From the NCBI RefSeq assembly GCF_002483235.1, contig NZ_DLHN01000017.1, forward strand, positions 38,129-102,128: a DNA stretch of 64,000 nucleotides. The letters run 5' to 3'. The notes below the pieces were generated by a model. It did no database searches and had not been told where the DNA came from. It saw only the letters and a list, made by a program, of their open reading frames with translations. This stretch comes from Pedobacter glucosidilyticus. GTDB lineage: Bacteria > Bacteroidota > Bacteroidia > Sphingobacteriales > Sphingobacteriaceae. The position numbers and the translations under genes were made by a program. How positions within the stretch are numbered: position 1 is the first letter of the stretch; the number at the start of each line of letters is the position of its first letter. Shown in pieces: positions 9,360 to 16,404 of the stretch.

Positions 9360-9977
9360 ATGAAAAAATTAATTTTATCATTCGCAGTATTAGCAGGACT
9401 AGGTATTTCTGCACAAGCACAAACAGAAAAAGGCAAAATTATTCTTGGTGGTTCAGTAGCCTATCAATCAGAAAAATCTGATGCTAACGGTGCTAACGCT
9501 GCTGAAAGTTTTAACGTACTCCCTAGTGTTGGATACTTTGTAGCAGAAAACATTGCTATTGGGACAGGTATAGGCTACAACTACAGCAATGTAGGCGCTG
9601 CTAGTACTACCGGACAAAGAGAAGAATTCTTGGTAAGTCCTTTTGGCAGATATTATACTGCTTTAGGCGAAAAATTCAAATTCTTTGGTCAGTTACAAGT
9701 GCCTTTAGCTTTTGGTACTGTAAAAGCTACTGATGCTAGCGGTGATGCAGGTTCTAAAACTGGTACTTCAACTTCTATTGGTGTAGCATTATCTCCAGGT
9801 TTTGCTTATTTCCCAACCAAGAAAATTGGTATTGAGTTTGCCCTTAACGGCATATCTTACAACAATTACCGCGTTGAGGATGCAAATGGTAACGAATTAA
9901 AAGGTGCTGGTAGCGATTCTTTTGCAATTGGAACAAACTTCTTTGCACCTAGAATTGGAATTCAGTTCCATTTCTAA
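9360..9977 (+). CDS. Small outer-membrane beta-barrel protein (porin-like)
   Basis: 205 residues. Signal peptide MKKLILSFAVLAGLGISAQA with AQA cleavage, then TEKGKIILGG and regularly alternating beta strands, ending FAPRIGIQFHF with the terminal Phe of outer-membrane barrels. It is a paralogue of the 7750-8334 protein, with a richer Ala/Gly/Asn loop content. It has its own promoter (9286-9315) and a strong terminator (10001-10030), so it is monocistronic, as expected for an abundant porin. Confidence 0.83.
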   Translation: MKKLILSFAVLAGLGISAQAQTEKGKIILGGSVAYQSEKSDANGANAAESFNVLPSVGYFVAENIAIGTGIGYNYSNVGAASTTGQREEFLVSPFGRYYTALGEKFKFFGQLQVPLAFGTVKATDASGDAGSKTGTSTSIGVALSPGFAYFPTKKIGIEFALNGISYNNYRVEDANGNELKGAGSDSFAIGTNFFAPRIGIQFHF

Positions 9978-10000
9978 GCAATATAGCTGGTTGGATAGCT

Positions 10001-10030
10001 AAAAAGCGTACTATATGGTACGCTTTTTTT
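10001..10030 (+). terminator. Intrinsic terminator after the 9360 gene
   Basis: An 11-bp perfect stem, AAAAAGCGTAC (10001-10011) with GTACGCTTTTT (10018-10028), a 6-nt loop, and a run of seven T. It lies 24 bp past the stop codon. Confidence 0.88.
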
Positions 10031-10099
10031 GTTTTTATGCTATTGTATGTAAACATCAACGCCTTTAAAGAGGTGTAAACTATAAGCCTTGTTGTTTTA

Positions 10100-10576
10100 T
10101 TACTTAAGTGTAATTTGCCTTTTAATACTTTCCTCTAAAGAGATAAAAGTTTCGGTACGTTGTATACCTGGTACAGCCTGTACTTGATCGTTTAAAACAT
10201 GACGAAGATGGGTTGTATCTCTACAAATAATTTTAGCAAACATAGAATAAGCACCCGTACAATAATGCAGCTCTACAATTTCTTTTACTTGTTTTAATTT
10301 TTCTACAGCATCATGATATATAGAGCCTTTTTCTAGATAAATACCTAAAAATGCACAAATATCATAGCCAACTTTTTGTGCATCCACAATCAAATTTGAA
10401 CCTTTGATGATACCCATATCCTGCATCTTCTTCATCCTTACGTGTATAGTACCACCAGAAACGATGAGTTCTTTGGCAATTTCTGTATAAGCTGTAGTTG
10501 CATCATTCATCAGGATAGACAAAATTTCAATATCCAGATTATCAATTTCTAAATTTTGGCGGGCTTTATCAATCAT
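10100..10576 (-). CDS. Lrp/AsnC family transcriptional regulator
   Basis: 158 residues. N-terminal HTH: NLDIEILSILMNDATTAYTEIAKEL then SGGTIHVRMKKMQDMGII, the AsnC-type recognition helix. The C-terminal RAM (ACT-like) domain follows, with CAFLGIYLEKG, VKEIVELHYCTGAYSMFAKI and FISLEES at the end. Family members form octamers that sense amino acids, but the effector here is unknown. It is convergent with the barrel gene at 9360 and divergent from the tRNA-like gene at 10740. Confidence 0.93.
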   Translation of the reverse strand: MIDKARQNLEIDNLDIEILSILMNDATTAYTEIAKELIVSGGTIHVRMKKMQDMGIIKGSNLIVDAQKVGYDICAFLGIYLEKGSIYHDAVEKLKQVKEIVELHYCTGAYSMFAKIICRDTTHLRHVLNDQVQAVPGIQRTETFISLEESIKRQITLK

Positions 10577-10649
10577 GTTTTTGCTATTTTTTAATCGTAG
10601 ACAATATTAAATAAAAAATTACTAAAAATTAAAATATATTGTTGAAATA

Positions 10650-10681
10650 TTTGTAAAATATAAGTTTTGCTATTACATTTG
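10650..10681 (+). promoter_or_regulatory. Strong Bacteroidota-type promoter upstream of the tRNA-like gene
   Basis: TTTG at 10650-10653 and TACATTTG at 10674-10681 with a 20-bp spacer. Both boxes are full matches to the TTTG / TAnnTTTG consensus. Transcription would start near 10688, about 50 nt before the tRNA-like 5' end. This shows that the RNA is probably transcribed. Confidence 0.65.
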
Positions 10682-10739
10682 TATTGTTCAATCACGAGAA
10701 AGAAGGCGATCTTCTTCAAAAATTGAAAAATAAATATAC

Positions 10740-10851
10740 TGTAGGGTGGTGAAATTGGCAGACACACCTCCTTGTCTCGGTGGCGAAGGTTTGGGAAATA
10801 GCAGCAATGTGAAATAACTACTTCGTGTAGGTTCGACTCCTACCCCTACAG
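10740..10851 (+). tRNA. Class II (Leu/Ser-type) tRNA-like gene, nominal anticodon GUC, enlarged variable arm
   Basis: The acceptor stem TGTAGGG (10740-10746) pairs perfectly with CCCTACA (10844-10850). The D-arm GTGAAATTGGCAGACAC is the leucine type. The T-arm GTAGG-TTCGACT-CCTAC is perfect. The anticodon arm CCTCC-TTGTCTC-GGTGG has one T.T mismatch and reads GUC with a U at position 37, neither a leucine nor a serine anticodon. The variable region is 43 nt (10784-10826), closed by CGAAG/CTTCG, far longer than the usual 15-20 nt. The discriminator is G and CCA is not encoded. It could be a degenerate tRNA-Leu, a non-decoding tRNA-like RNA, or a tRNA with unusual decoding. Confidence 0.6.
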
Positions 10852-10984
10852 CCCTTTCGTTTAATTTAGGTTTATAATTGGTTAGTTTAAGCTCAGTTCT
10901 CCCCGTTCTGAGCTTAACTGTTTTTAGACCAGTCGGTTAGTTAGAAAAATAAGTTTTGTAAATTTGTTTTAAAAGCATCAAACT

Positions 10985-11212
10985 ATGACACATGCAGAAA
11001 AATATATAGTTAAAACTTATTCAGGACTTTTTGAAAGTTTGAGCTCAATTAGTAAACTTGAGTTGTTAGAAAAACTCGCAAAATCAATAAGAAAAGATAC
11101 AAAGATTAAAGAAAAAGAATTCTTTAAATCCTTTGGTGCACTTGCTTCTGAAAAATCAGCAGCAAAAATTCCAATGAGATTTAGGAAAATAGGGCATTCG
11201 GAAACTAAATGA
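10985..11212 (+). pseudogene. Decayed antitoxin-like small protein, toxin partner absent
   Basis: 75 residues. THAEKYIVKTYSGLFESLSS, then KLELLEKLAKSI and FFKSFGALASEKSA resemble the small Bacteroidota proteins usually encoded just before PIN-domain toxins. In those the chain continues with an EEII...R-type C-terminus. Here the last 20 residues leave that pattern, while another frame of the same DNA reads EI-stop-ENRAFGN, suggesting a frameshift near 11160 plus a stop. No PIN gene follows. The family assignment is from recall and is moderate. If not a pseudogene, it is a short orphan protein. Confidence 0.45.
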
Positions 11213-11256
11213 GGTTATAAATAAGCTAAAAAAACTTTAAAATTCCTTCACAAACA

Positions 11257-12567
11257 TTAATAAGCCAATTGTACGTGTGGCTTATAAGTATCTGTTCTGA
11301 TATTTGCTTTTAGCTCATGCAAAATATTGTATAAACCAAAGTTGGTACGATTTACATAAATAAAATGCTTCACACCACGAGCCTGTTTAAATTCGGGCAT
11401 TTTAGCTATTTTCTCGCCAAAGGTATATAAATCATCAAAGAAATGGGTTTGCCCGAAATCAAATTCACCTGTCATGTAAGGTTCTGCAAAGAGGGTAATC
11501 ATCTCTTTATAGGTTTGATAATAGAACTCTATTTGTTGAGCATTATCTTTTGGCAAAATCATCTCTAAAAGCCTAAAAGCTTTGATGGTTTCTTCTTTAT
11601 TGTTCAATAATTCTGTTGATGTAGTAGAGAAAAAAGGATAGTAAAAATCATCTGGGATTTCTTTGATACATCCAAAATCTATAATACCTAGCTTGCCTTC
11701 AGGAGTAATTAAGAAATTACCTGGATGCGGATCAGCATGTACTGCTCTTAATTCATGCTGTTGAAAATTGTAAAAATCCCAAAGTGCCTGGCCAATTTGG
11801 TTTCTTAATTCCTGACTAGGATTGGTTTGTAAGAACTCTTTCAGATGCTGACCTTCTATCCAGTCCATAGTAATAATTCGTGGACCAGACAATTCTGGAT
11901 AATACGCCGGAAAAACCAGATTGGGAATATTAGCGCAGACTTTAGAAAATTCTAAAGAACGCTTTACTTCTAATTCATAATCCGTTTCTTCTATCAAACG
12001 CTCTTCAACTTCTTTCATGTAAATATCCAACTCCTTTTCGCTCATACCTAACAATCTAAAAGCAAAAGGCTTTACCAATTTAAGATCTGATGAAATAGAG
12101 CTGCCAACACCTGGATATTGGATTTTTACAGCTAATTTTTTTCCATTTAAAGTAGCCTGATGCACCTGTCCAATAGATGCTGCATTAGTTGATTTTAAGT
12201 TGAAAGTGTCATAAATCTTCTCAGGAGACTTACCAAAATGCTTTTTAAAAGATTGTACAATCAATGGTCCGCTTAAAGGTGGCGCATTGTATTGTGATAA
12301 AGAAAACTTGTCTACATAAGCTTTTGGCAGAATATTTTTATCCATGCTAAGCATTTGTGCTACTTTTAAAGCACTGCCTTTAAGTTGGCTTAAAGAGTTA
12401 TAAATGTCACTGGCATTATCTTCATTCAGTTCATCTCTACTTAAATCTGGATTGAAAAGCTTTTTAGAGTAATGCTTGATATAATTACCGCCTATTTTTA
12501 TACCTGTGCCTACAAATTTTGCAGAACGAGCTACTTTACTGGATGGAATACTGTTTTGCTCTTTCAT
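11257..12567 (-). CDS. ABC1 (AarF/UbiB/COQ8-like) atypical kinase
   Basis: 436 residues with the UbiB-like kinase fold. The motifs run in order: an N-terminal KxGQ-type segment that here reads LKVAQMLSMD (residues 67-76, Gly replaced by Ala), the alanine-rich loop NAASIGQVHQA, AVKIQYPG with the ATP-binding lysine, catalytic HADPHPGNF and metal-binding IIDFG. Characterised relatives support ubiquinone synthesis or lipid handling and are ATPases rather than protein kinases. It is the last gene of the cryptochrome-pterin minus-strand set, 121 bp behind the TetR-like gene. That spacer is a purine-rich low-complexity tract on the coding strand. Confidence 0.9.
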   Translation of the reverse strand: MKEQNSIPSSKVARSAKFVGTGIKIGGNYIKHYSKKLFNPDLSRDELNEDNASDIYNSLSQLKGSALKVAQMLSMDKNILPKAYVDKFSLSQYNAPPLSGPLIVQSFKKHFGKSPEKIYDTFNLKSTNAASIGQVHQATLNGKKLAVKIQYPGVGSSISSDLKLVKPFAFRLLGMSEKELDIYMKEVEERLIEETDYELEVKRSLEFSKVCANIPNLVFPAYYPELSGPRIITMDWIEGQHLKEFLQTNPSQELRNQIGQALWDFYNFQQHELRAVHADPHPGNFLITPEGKLGIIDFGCIKEIPDDFYYPFFSTTSTELLNNKEETIKAFRLLEMILPKDNAQQIEFYYQTYKEMITLFAEPYMTGEFDFGQTHFFDDLYTFGEKIAKMPEFKQARGVKHFIYVNRTNFGLYNILHELKANIRTDTYKPHVQLAY

Positions 12568-12688
12568 TTTTATATGTGAGTAATAGATGGAATGATACGT
12601 GATTCTATTATTTTAGATGCTTAAATCCATCCTTATTTTTCAGTCCTTATTCCTTTATCTTTATTCCTTGCTCTTTACTCCTATAAAG

Positions 12689-13381
12689 TTAAAAAGCCAT
12701 TTTAATACCTGCATGCTGTGCTAAAAACTTCCCATACTCAAATAAATTATCAATAGGAGAGCGTTGGAATAAATCAAAAGTTACGTTGATGCCTTTTTCT
12801 ATAGCTTCATCGGTTTTTTCAAAACCTGCGGATTGATCTTTAATCCAGAAGTTTAGTAAGAAGGCTACTTGTAACCAAAGTGCATCCACATATTTATCAC
12901 TAATAAACTTTCTTTCTGAAAGTTCTCCGCTTTCTAAACCATCTTGTATAATTTGGGTGCTAAACTCAGTAAAAGTTTCTTTGGCTGAGCTTAATGCCGT
13001 TGGGGTTTTAAGTCCTTTTTTAAAACTTCTTACGCTGTGTAAAGCATAACTTCTTTTGCTTTTTAAAAGCTCAAAAAAACTGTAGAAGAAAGAAAGAGCT
13101 TTTTCTCTTGCCGAATATTGTTCCCAAACATCTTGGCCTTTAATCTCTGTTATCGTCTTAGAAAATAAATCGTTCCAGATATCAGCTTCTATAGCACTAA
13201 AAGAGGCATAAAACTTATAAAATTCTTCTTCGGCCATTTTATTCTTTTTCGCAAAAATAAAAACCGATGCAGGTTGCTTGCCTTCTGTTAATAAGTGTTC
13301 TATATAAGCGTTCTGAATTTTTTCTTTAGTACCCATTGCTTTTGGCTTTTTTTCTGAGACTTTATTTTCCATCATCTTCAA
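12689..13381 (-). CDS. TetR-like regulator with degenerate HTH
   Basis: 230 residues. After a lysine-rich leader, GTKEKIQNAYIEHLLTEGKQP, then FIFAKKNKMAEEEFYKFY, follows the TetR helix-turn-helix layout. The turn and recognition helix are diverged, with EEEFYKFYASF in place of the usual TLYRYFxSK. The C-terminal region is an all-helical ligand-type domain. Several ATGs lie at the start (13381, 13375, 13372). It lies 13 bp after the flavin reductase and 121 bp before the ABC1 kinase, so it is probably cotranscribed with both. It may be the local regulator of the cluster or may have lost DNA binding. Confidence 0.72.
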   Translation of the reverse strand: MKMMENKVSEKKPKAMGTKEKIQNAYIEHLLTEGKQPASVFIFAKKNKMAEEEFYKFYASFSAIEADIWNDLFSKTITEIKGQDVWEQYSAREKALSFFYSFFELLKSKRSYALHSVRSFKKGLKTPTALSSAKETFTEFSTQIIQDGLESGELSERKFISDKYVDALWLQVAFLLNFWIKDQSAGFEKTDEAIEKGINVTFDLFQRSPIDNLFEYGKFLAQHAGIKMAF

Positions 13382-13394
13382 GATTAATTACTTC

Positions 13395-14036
13395 TTAAAC
13401 GTTTATTTCTTCTGGATGTTTTTCTGGTTGTGCATAGCTTAATCTGGCTAGCAATTGGGTGCTATGGTAAGCATCTAAGCCAGCAACTGTTACCGTATTT
13501 GTTGCCGCAAGATTTACATAACCATCTGCTAAAATTAAATTCTCATCAACCAAAACATGTTGCACTTCGCCAATAACTATGCGAGTACCATTTAACGTCA
13601 CTGGTATGATTTCTTTTAATTTTAAGCCTAGTTTAACTGATGATTCTTTCACAAAAGGAGCATCAAAGCCTTCTAAAAATTCTTCATTAAAACCACAAGC
13701 AGCAAATTCAGACTCCCCAGCTTTATACCTTGCACTAGTCTGGTGCGCCGCTTTATAAAATTCTTCTTTAACGTTATTAAGGGTATAAAATCCGCTTTCG
13801 CTGATGTTTTTTAGGGTTTCATGCTCTGGTCCGTCTGGCCTTAGCACCATACCGATATAAGGCGGATTTGCCCCAATATGAAAAATGGAGTTAAATAATG
13901 CAATATTGGTTACTCCAGTATTTTTACTTTTTGTAGCTACCATTTGTAGGCTTTTAAAGCCTGATATACTGTTCATAAAAGTGGTACGGTACCTGGATGG
14001 CAGCTCAGCAATTTGCGCTAGTGTAAGATGCTTCAT
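13395..14036 (-). CDS. Flavin reductase family protein (FMN-binding split barrel)
   Basis: 213 residues of the flavin reductase-like fold (PF01613 type). The segment KSLQMVATKSKNTGVTNIALFNSIFHIGANPPYIGM, about residues 28-63, carries the FMN phosphate-binding region. KNISESGFYTLNNV and the later GEVQHVLV are also typical. Members reduce free FMN/FAD with NAD(P)H or bind flavin tightly. One base separates it from the SDR upstream and 13 bp from the TetR-like gene downstream, so it is operonic. Near a FAD-dependent cryptochrome, a role in supplying or re-reducing flavin is plausible but inferred. Confidence 0.85.
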   Translation of the reverse strand: MKHLTLAQIAELPSRYRTTFMNSISGFKSLQMVATKSKNTGVTNIALFNSIFHIGANPPYIGMVLRPDGPEHETLKNISESGFYTLNNVKEEFYKAAHQTSARYKAGESEFAACGFNEEFLEGFDAPFVKESSVKLGLKLKEIIPVTLNGTRIVIGEVQHVLVDENLILADGYVNLAATNTVTVAGLDAYHSTQLLARLSYAQPEKHPEEINV

Positions 14037-14037
14037 C

Positions 14038-14736
14038 TTAAAAAGATTTTAATGTAGACATTCCACCATCTATACCTATAACTTGCCCTGTTACCCAAGA
14101 ACTTTTATCAGATAAGAGAAAATGGGCTGCTTCTGCAAGTTCTTTTGCGGTACCCACTCTACCCAAAGGATGTCTTTTTTCTGAGGCTTCTCTTCTTTCT
14201 GGTGTAGCTAATAAGCTAGCTGCTAAAGGCGTGTCTGTTAAAGAAGGTGCTAGTGCATTTACTCTTATTTTTGATGCTGCAAATTCTGCTGCCAGAGAAA
14301 CTGTTAAACCTTCTATAGCACTTTTTGCTGCCGCTATAGAAGCATGAAAACCCATACCAGCTTTTGCAGCTACAGTACTAAACAACAAAATACTAGCTTG
14401 TTTGGCTGCTTTTAATTGTGGTAAAACTTGCTGAATAACTTTAACGGCACCAATAACATTTACTTCGTAATCTCTTCTAAAATCGTCTGCCGTTAAACGG
14501 GGGAAAGGTTTCAAATTGATAGTACCTGGACAATAAGCTAAACCATGTAAATTTTCTGGTAAATGATCCTTTAAGGCAGAAATATCTTCCAAAATATCCA
14601 AGGCTACAAATTTTGCTTCTAGAGGTAATTCTCCTTTATGCCTAGAAACAGCAATGACCTCATGCCCATCAGCAAGCAGCTTTTTAACTAATGCCAAACC
14701 TATACCTGTACTACCACCAATTACCAAATAATTCAT
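14038..14736 (-). CDS. SDR family oxidoreductase lacking the catalytic tyrosine
   Basis: 232 residues of a classical short-chain dehydrogenase. The NAD(P)-binding GGSTGIG (7-13), the aspartate at residue 47, the NAG-equivalent CPG (69-71), Asn93, Ser120 and Lys138 are all present. The catalytic Tyr of YxxxK is Ile134 (SIAAAK), so the usual proton donor is missing. The C-terminus PSLTDTPLA and TGQVIGIDGG is intact, so this is not a decayed gene. Its place one base after folE and beside a PTPS suggests a pterin-related substrate, by analogy with sepiapterin or dihydropterin reductases, which are also SDRs. Confidence 0.85.
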   Translation of the reverse strand: MNYLVIGGSTGIGLALVKKLLADGHEVIAVSRHKGELPLEAKFVALDILEDISALKDHLPENLHGLAYCPGTINLKPFPRLTADDFRRDYEVNVIGAVKVIQQVLPQLKAAKQASILLFSTVAAKAGMGFHASIAAAKSAIEGLTVSLAAEFAASKIRVNALAPSLTDTPLAASLLATPERREASEKRHPLGRVGTAKELAEAAHFLLSDKSSWVTGQVIGIDGGMSTLKSF

Positions 14737-14737
14737 G

Positions 14738-15421
14738 TTATCCTATATGTTTTAAAAATTCGTTACGGGTATCGATATCTAAGAATTTGCCACCATATTC
14801 TGCCGTTACAGTAGAGCTTTGCACATCCTTAATGCCTCTTGATGAAACACATAAGTGTGTAGCATCAATAATAACAGCAACATCTTCGGTACCTAAGGCT
14901 TGCTTTAACTCATTAGCAATTTGCATGGTTAAACGTTCTTGTACTTGTGGCCTTTGCGCAAAGTATTGTACCATACGGTTTAACTTTGATAAACCAATTA
15001 CTTTACCGTTACTGATATAGGCTACATGCGCTTTTCCAATAATAGGAACAAAATGATGCTCGCAATTGCTATAAAGAGTGATATTTTTTTCTACCAGCAT
15101 TTGATTGTACTGGTACTTATTATCAAAAAGCTTCATATCTGGCTTATTAGCCGGATTTAAGCCTTTGAAAATTTCTTTTACATACATTTTAGCTACTCTT
15201 TGCGGAGTACCTCTTAGGCTATCATCAGTGAGATCAAGTCCTAAAATATCCATAATATGCTTAAAATGGTGAGCAATTTGGTCTATCTTAACATCATCTT
15301 CTAAATCAAATGCGTCTGGTCTTAAAGGTGTATCGTAAGATGTGCCAATATGTTCGTCGCCTAACTCATCAAAATGAGTTAATAAGTCTTCTTTTAGTGG
15401 TTTAAGCTGGGTACTCAACAT
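14738..15421 (-). CDS. folE: GTP cyclohydrolase I
   Basis: Converts GTP to 7,8-dihydroneopterin triphosphate, the first step of folate and tetrahydropterin synthesis. The core includes RGTPQRVAKMY, the zinc and active-site segment YSNCEHHFVPIIGKAHVAYI, VIGLSKLNRMVQYFA, RPQVQERLT and ATHLCVSSRGIKD with the second zinc Cys. The ATG at 15421 is preferred to 15451 because the extra ten residues lie inside the PTPS gene and are not family-like. Even so, the first codons overlap the PTPS end by 20 bp. It is one base from the SDR gene. Confidence 0.95.
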   Translation of the reverse strand: MLSTQLKPLKEDLLTHFDELGDEHIGTSYDTPLRPDAFDLEDDVKIDQIAHHFKHIMDILGLDLTDDSLRGTPQRVAKMYVKEIFKGLNPANKPDMKLFDNKYQYNQMLVEKNITLYSNCEHHFVPIIGKAHVAYISNGKVIGLSKLNRMVQYFAQRPQVQERLTMQIANELKQALGTEDVAVIIDATHLCVSSRGIKDVQSSTVTAEYGGKFLDIDTRNEFLKHIG

Positions 15422-15815
15422 AGTTTCTTTCAGTTTCAAAAAGTGTAACATAAAGATCTAGCGCATGATCTATATGCGCTCTTAGTATATTCCAAATTAC
15501 CATGGCAATGTTTTCTGCGGTAGGGTTTAAGTCTTTAAACTCTGCCACATCCAAATTGAGGTTCTTATGGTCAAATTTTTCTACAACATGCTCTTGGATG
15601 ATATCGGATAAAATTTTCATATCTACCAGGTAACCTGTTTGCTCATCGGTATAGCCAACAACTTTTACAACAAGTTCATAATTATGTCCATGGAAGCTAG
15701 GGTTATTACACTTACCAAAAACCTTCTTATTTTCTTCATCACTCCATAAAGGGTTATGAAGCCTGTGAGCGGCATTAAAATGTTCTTTTCTGTAAACGGC
15801 TATTTTCTGTTTCAT
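15402..15815 (-). CDS. 6-pyruvoyl-tetrahydropterin synthase / QueD family, PTPS-type motif
   Basis: 137 residues. Zinc ligands are His17 (FNAAHRL) and His42/His44 (HGHNY). The catalytic cysteine region is CNNPSFHGHNY, a C-x5-HGH spacing (Cys36) as in genuine 6-pyruvoyl-tetrahydropterin synthases, rather than the C-x3-HGH of QueD or the ExxxHGH of folate-type PTPS-III. The C-terminal ETERNYVEYP supplies the pterin-anchoring Glu. The likely reaction is dihydroneopterin triphosphate to 6-pyruvoyl-tetrahydropterin, using the product of folE next door. No queuosine genes are nearby. Confidence 0.88.
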   Translation of the reverse strand: MKQKIAVYRKEHFNAAHRLHNPLWSDEENKKVFGKCNNPSFHGHNYELVVKVVGYTDEQTGYLVDMKILSDIIQEHVVEKFDHKNLNLDVAEFKDLNPTAENIAMVIWNILRAHIDHALDLYVTLFETERNYVEYPA

Positions 15816-15842
15816 TGTAAGTGTAACATCAAGGATGTTGTT

Positions 15843-15879
15843 TTGTTTAACTTTTATAGATAATTCTTAAACAAATGTA
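15843..15879 (-). promoter_or_regulatory. TTGTTTAA / TTAAACAA dyad with a TACATTTG -7-like box upstream of PTPS-folE
   Basis: TTGTTTAA (15843-15850) and TTAAACAA (15867-15874) are exact inverted half-sites 16 bp apart. On the minus strand TACATTTG (15872-15879) fits the TAnnTTTG -7 consensus and would start transcription inside the dyad, about 50 nt before the PTPS ATG. No TTG -33 box is at the right distance, so an activator or alternative sigma is possible. The same half-site, in the opposite arrangement, recurs at 16181-16209. Confidence 0.45.
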
Positions 15880-15886
15880 CGATGGA

Positions 15887-16174
15887 TTATCGTTTAGAGA
15901 TTTTGTTTAATGTAATTTGACGTTGTAATGAACATTTAAAGCGGTTTACGTCTTGGGCTCTTTTCTTTTGATGTTTAATAGAGACTTGGTGAGCCCGCTC
16001 TCTCCAAAGCCTCCAACTTGATGGTTTAAGCTCTCTTCTCATCAGCCTAATCACCTCTTGTTCTGATAATTTAAATTGATAAGCTATAGCCTCAAATGGC
16101 GTACGGTCTTCCCAAGCCATCTCTATAATCCTATCTATTTCAGCCGGGCTTAAGTGTTTAAAATCTTGTTTCAT
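15887..16174 (-). CDS. DUF2805 / TIGR03643 family protein
   Basis: 95 residues of an uncharacterised family often found beside cryptochromes. The conserved core is all present: EIDRIIEMAWEDRTPFEAI, then SEQEVIRLMRRELKPSSWRLWRERA, then a basic tail with KHQKKR. The EQEVIRLMRRELKPSSW segment looks like a helix-turn-helix and the tail is rich in Lys/Arg, so nucleic-acid binding is plausible but unproven. The start is 40 bp from the divergent DUF2256 start. It is the first minus-strand gene of the pterin unit, 71 bp before PTPS. Confidence 0.85.
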   Translation of the reverse strand: MKQDFKHLSPAEIDRIIEMAWEDRTPFEAIAYQFKLSEQEVIRLMRRELKPSSWRLWRERAHQVSIKHQKKRAQDVNRFKCSLQRQITLNKISKR

Positions 16175-16179
16175 TCCTC

Positions 16180-16210
16180 TTTAAACATCCGAAGTATTTT
16201 ATTGTTTAAG
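16180..16210. promoter_or_regulatory. TTAAACA / TGTTTAA dyad in the 40-bp divergent spacer
   Basis: TTAAACA (16181-16187) and TGTTTAA (16203-16209) are inverted half-sites 15 bp apart. They fill almost all of the spacer between the divergent starts of DUF2805 (16174) and DUF2256 (16215). The matching dyad at 15843-15874 lies before PTPS. The symmetry and the position over both starts suggest a shared operator for the cryptochrome-pterin genes, but the half-site is AT-rich and could recur by chance. Confidence 0.4.
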
Positions 16211-16214
16211 TAAC

Positions 16215-16367
16215 ATGAAGAACAAAAGTGGTAAGGTTGTTAGCAAAGCTTATTTACCCTCTAAACTTTGTGCATCATGTCATCGGCCTTTTTCTTGGCG
16301 TAAAAAGTGGGAAAAATGTTGGGAGGAAGTAAAATATTGCTCAGAACGTTGTCGAAATATGAAATAA
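16215..16367 (+). CDS. DUF2256 family small zinc-finger-like protein
   Basis: A 50-residue protein. It begins MKNKSGKVVSKAYLPSKLC and continues with CHRPFSWRKKW and YCSERCRNMK. Cysteines at 19, 22, 42 and 46 form a CxxC...CxxxC set likely to bind zinc, with an extra Cys at 35. RPFxWRKKW and VKYCSERCR are the DUF2256 signature. The family typically neighbours cryptochrome/photolyase genes, and here it lies 37 bp before one on the same strand, probably cotranscribed. Its function is unknown. Confidence 0.9.
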   Translation: MKNKSGKVVSKAYLPSKLCASCHRPFSWRKKWEKCWEEVKYCSERCRNMK

Positions 16368-16404
16368 TAACCAAATTGCAGGCATTTTAATTATAAACCT
16401 TGGT

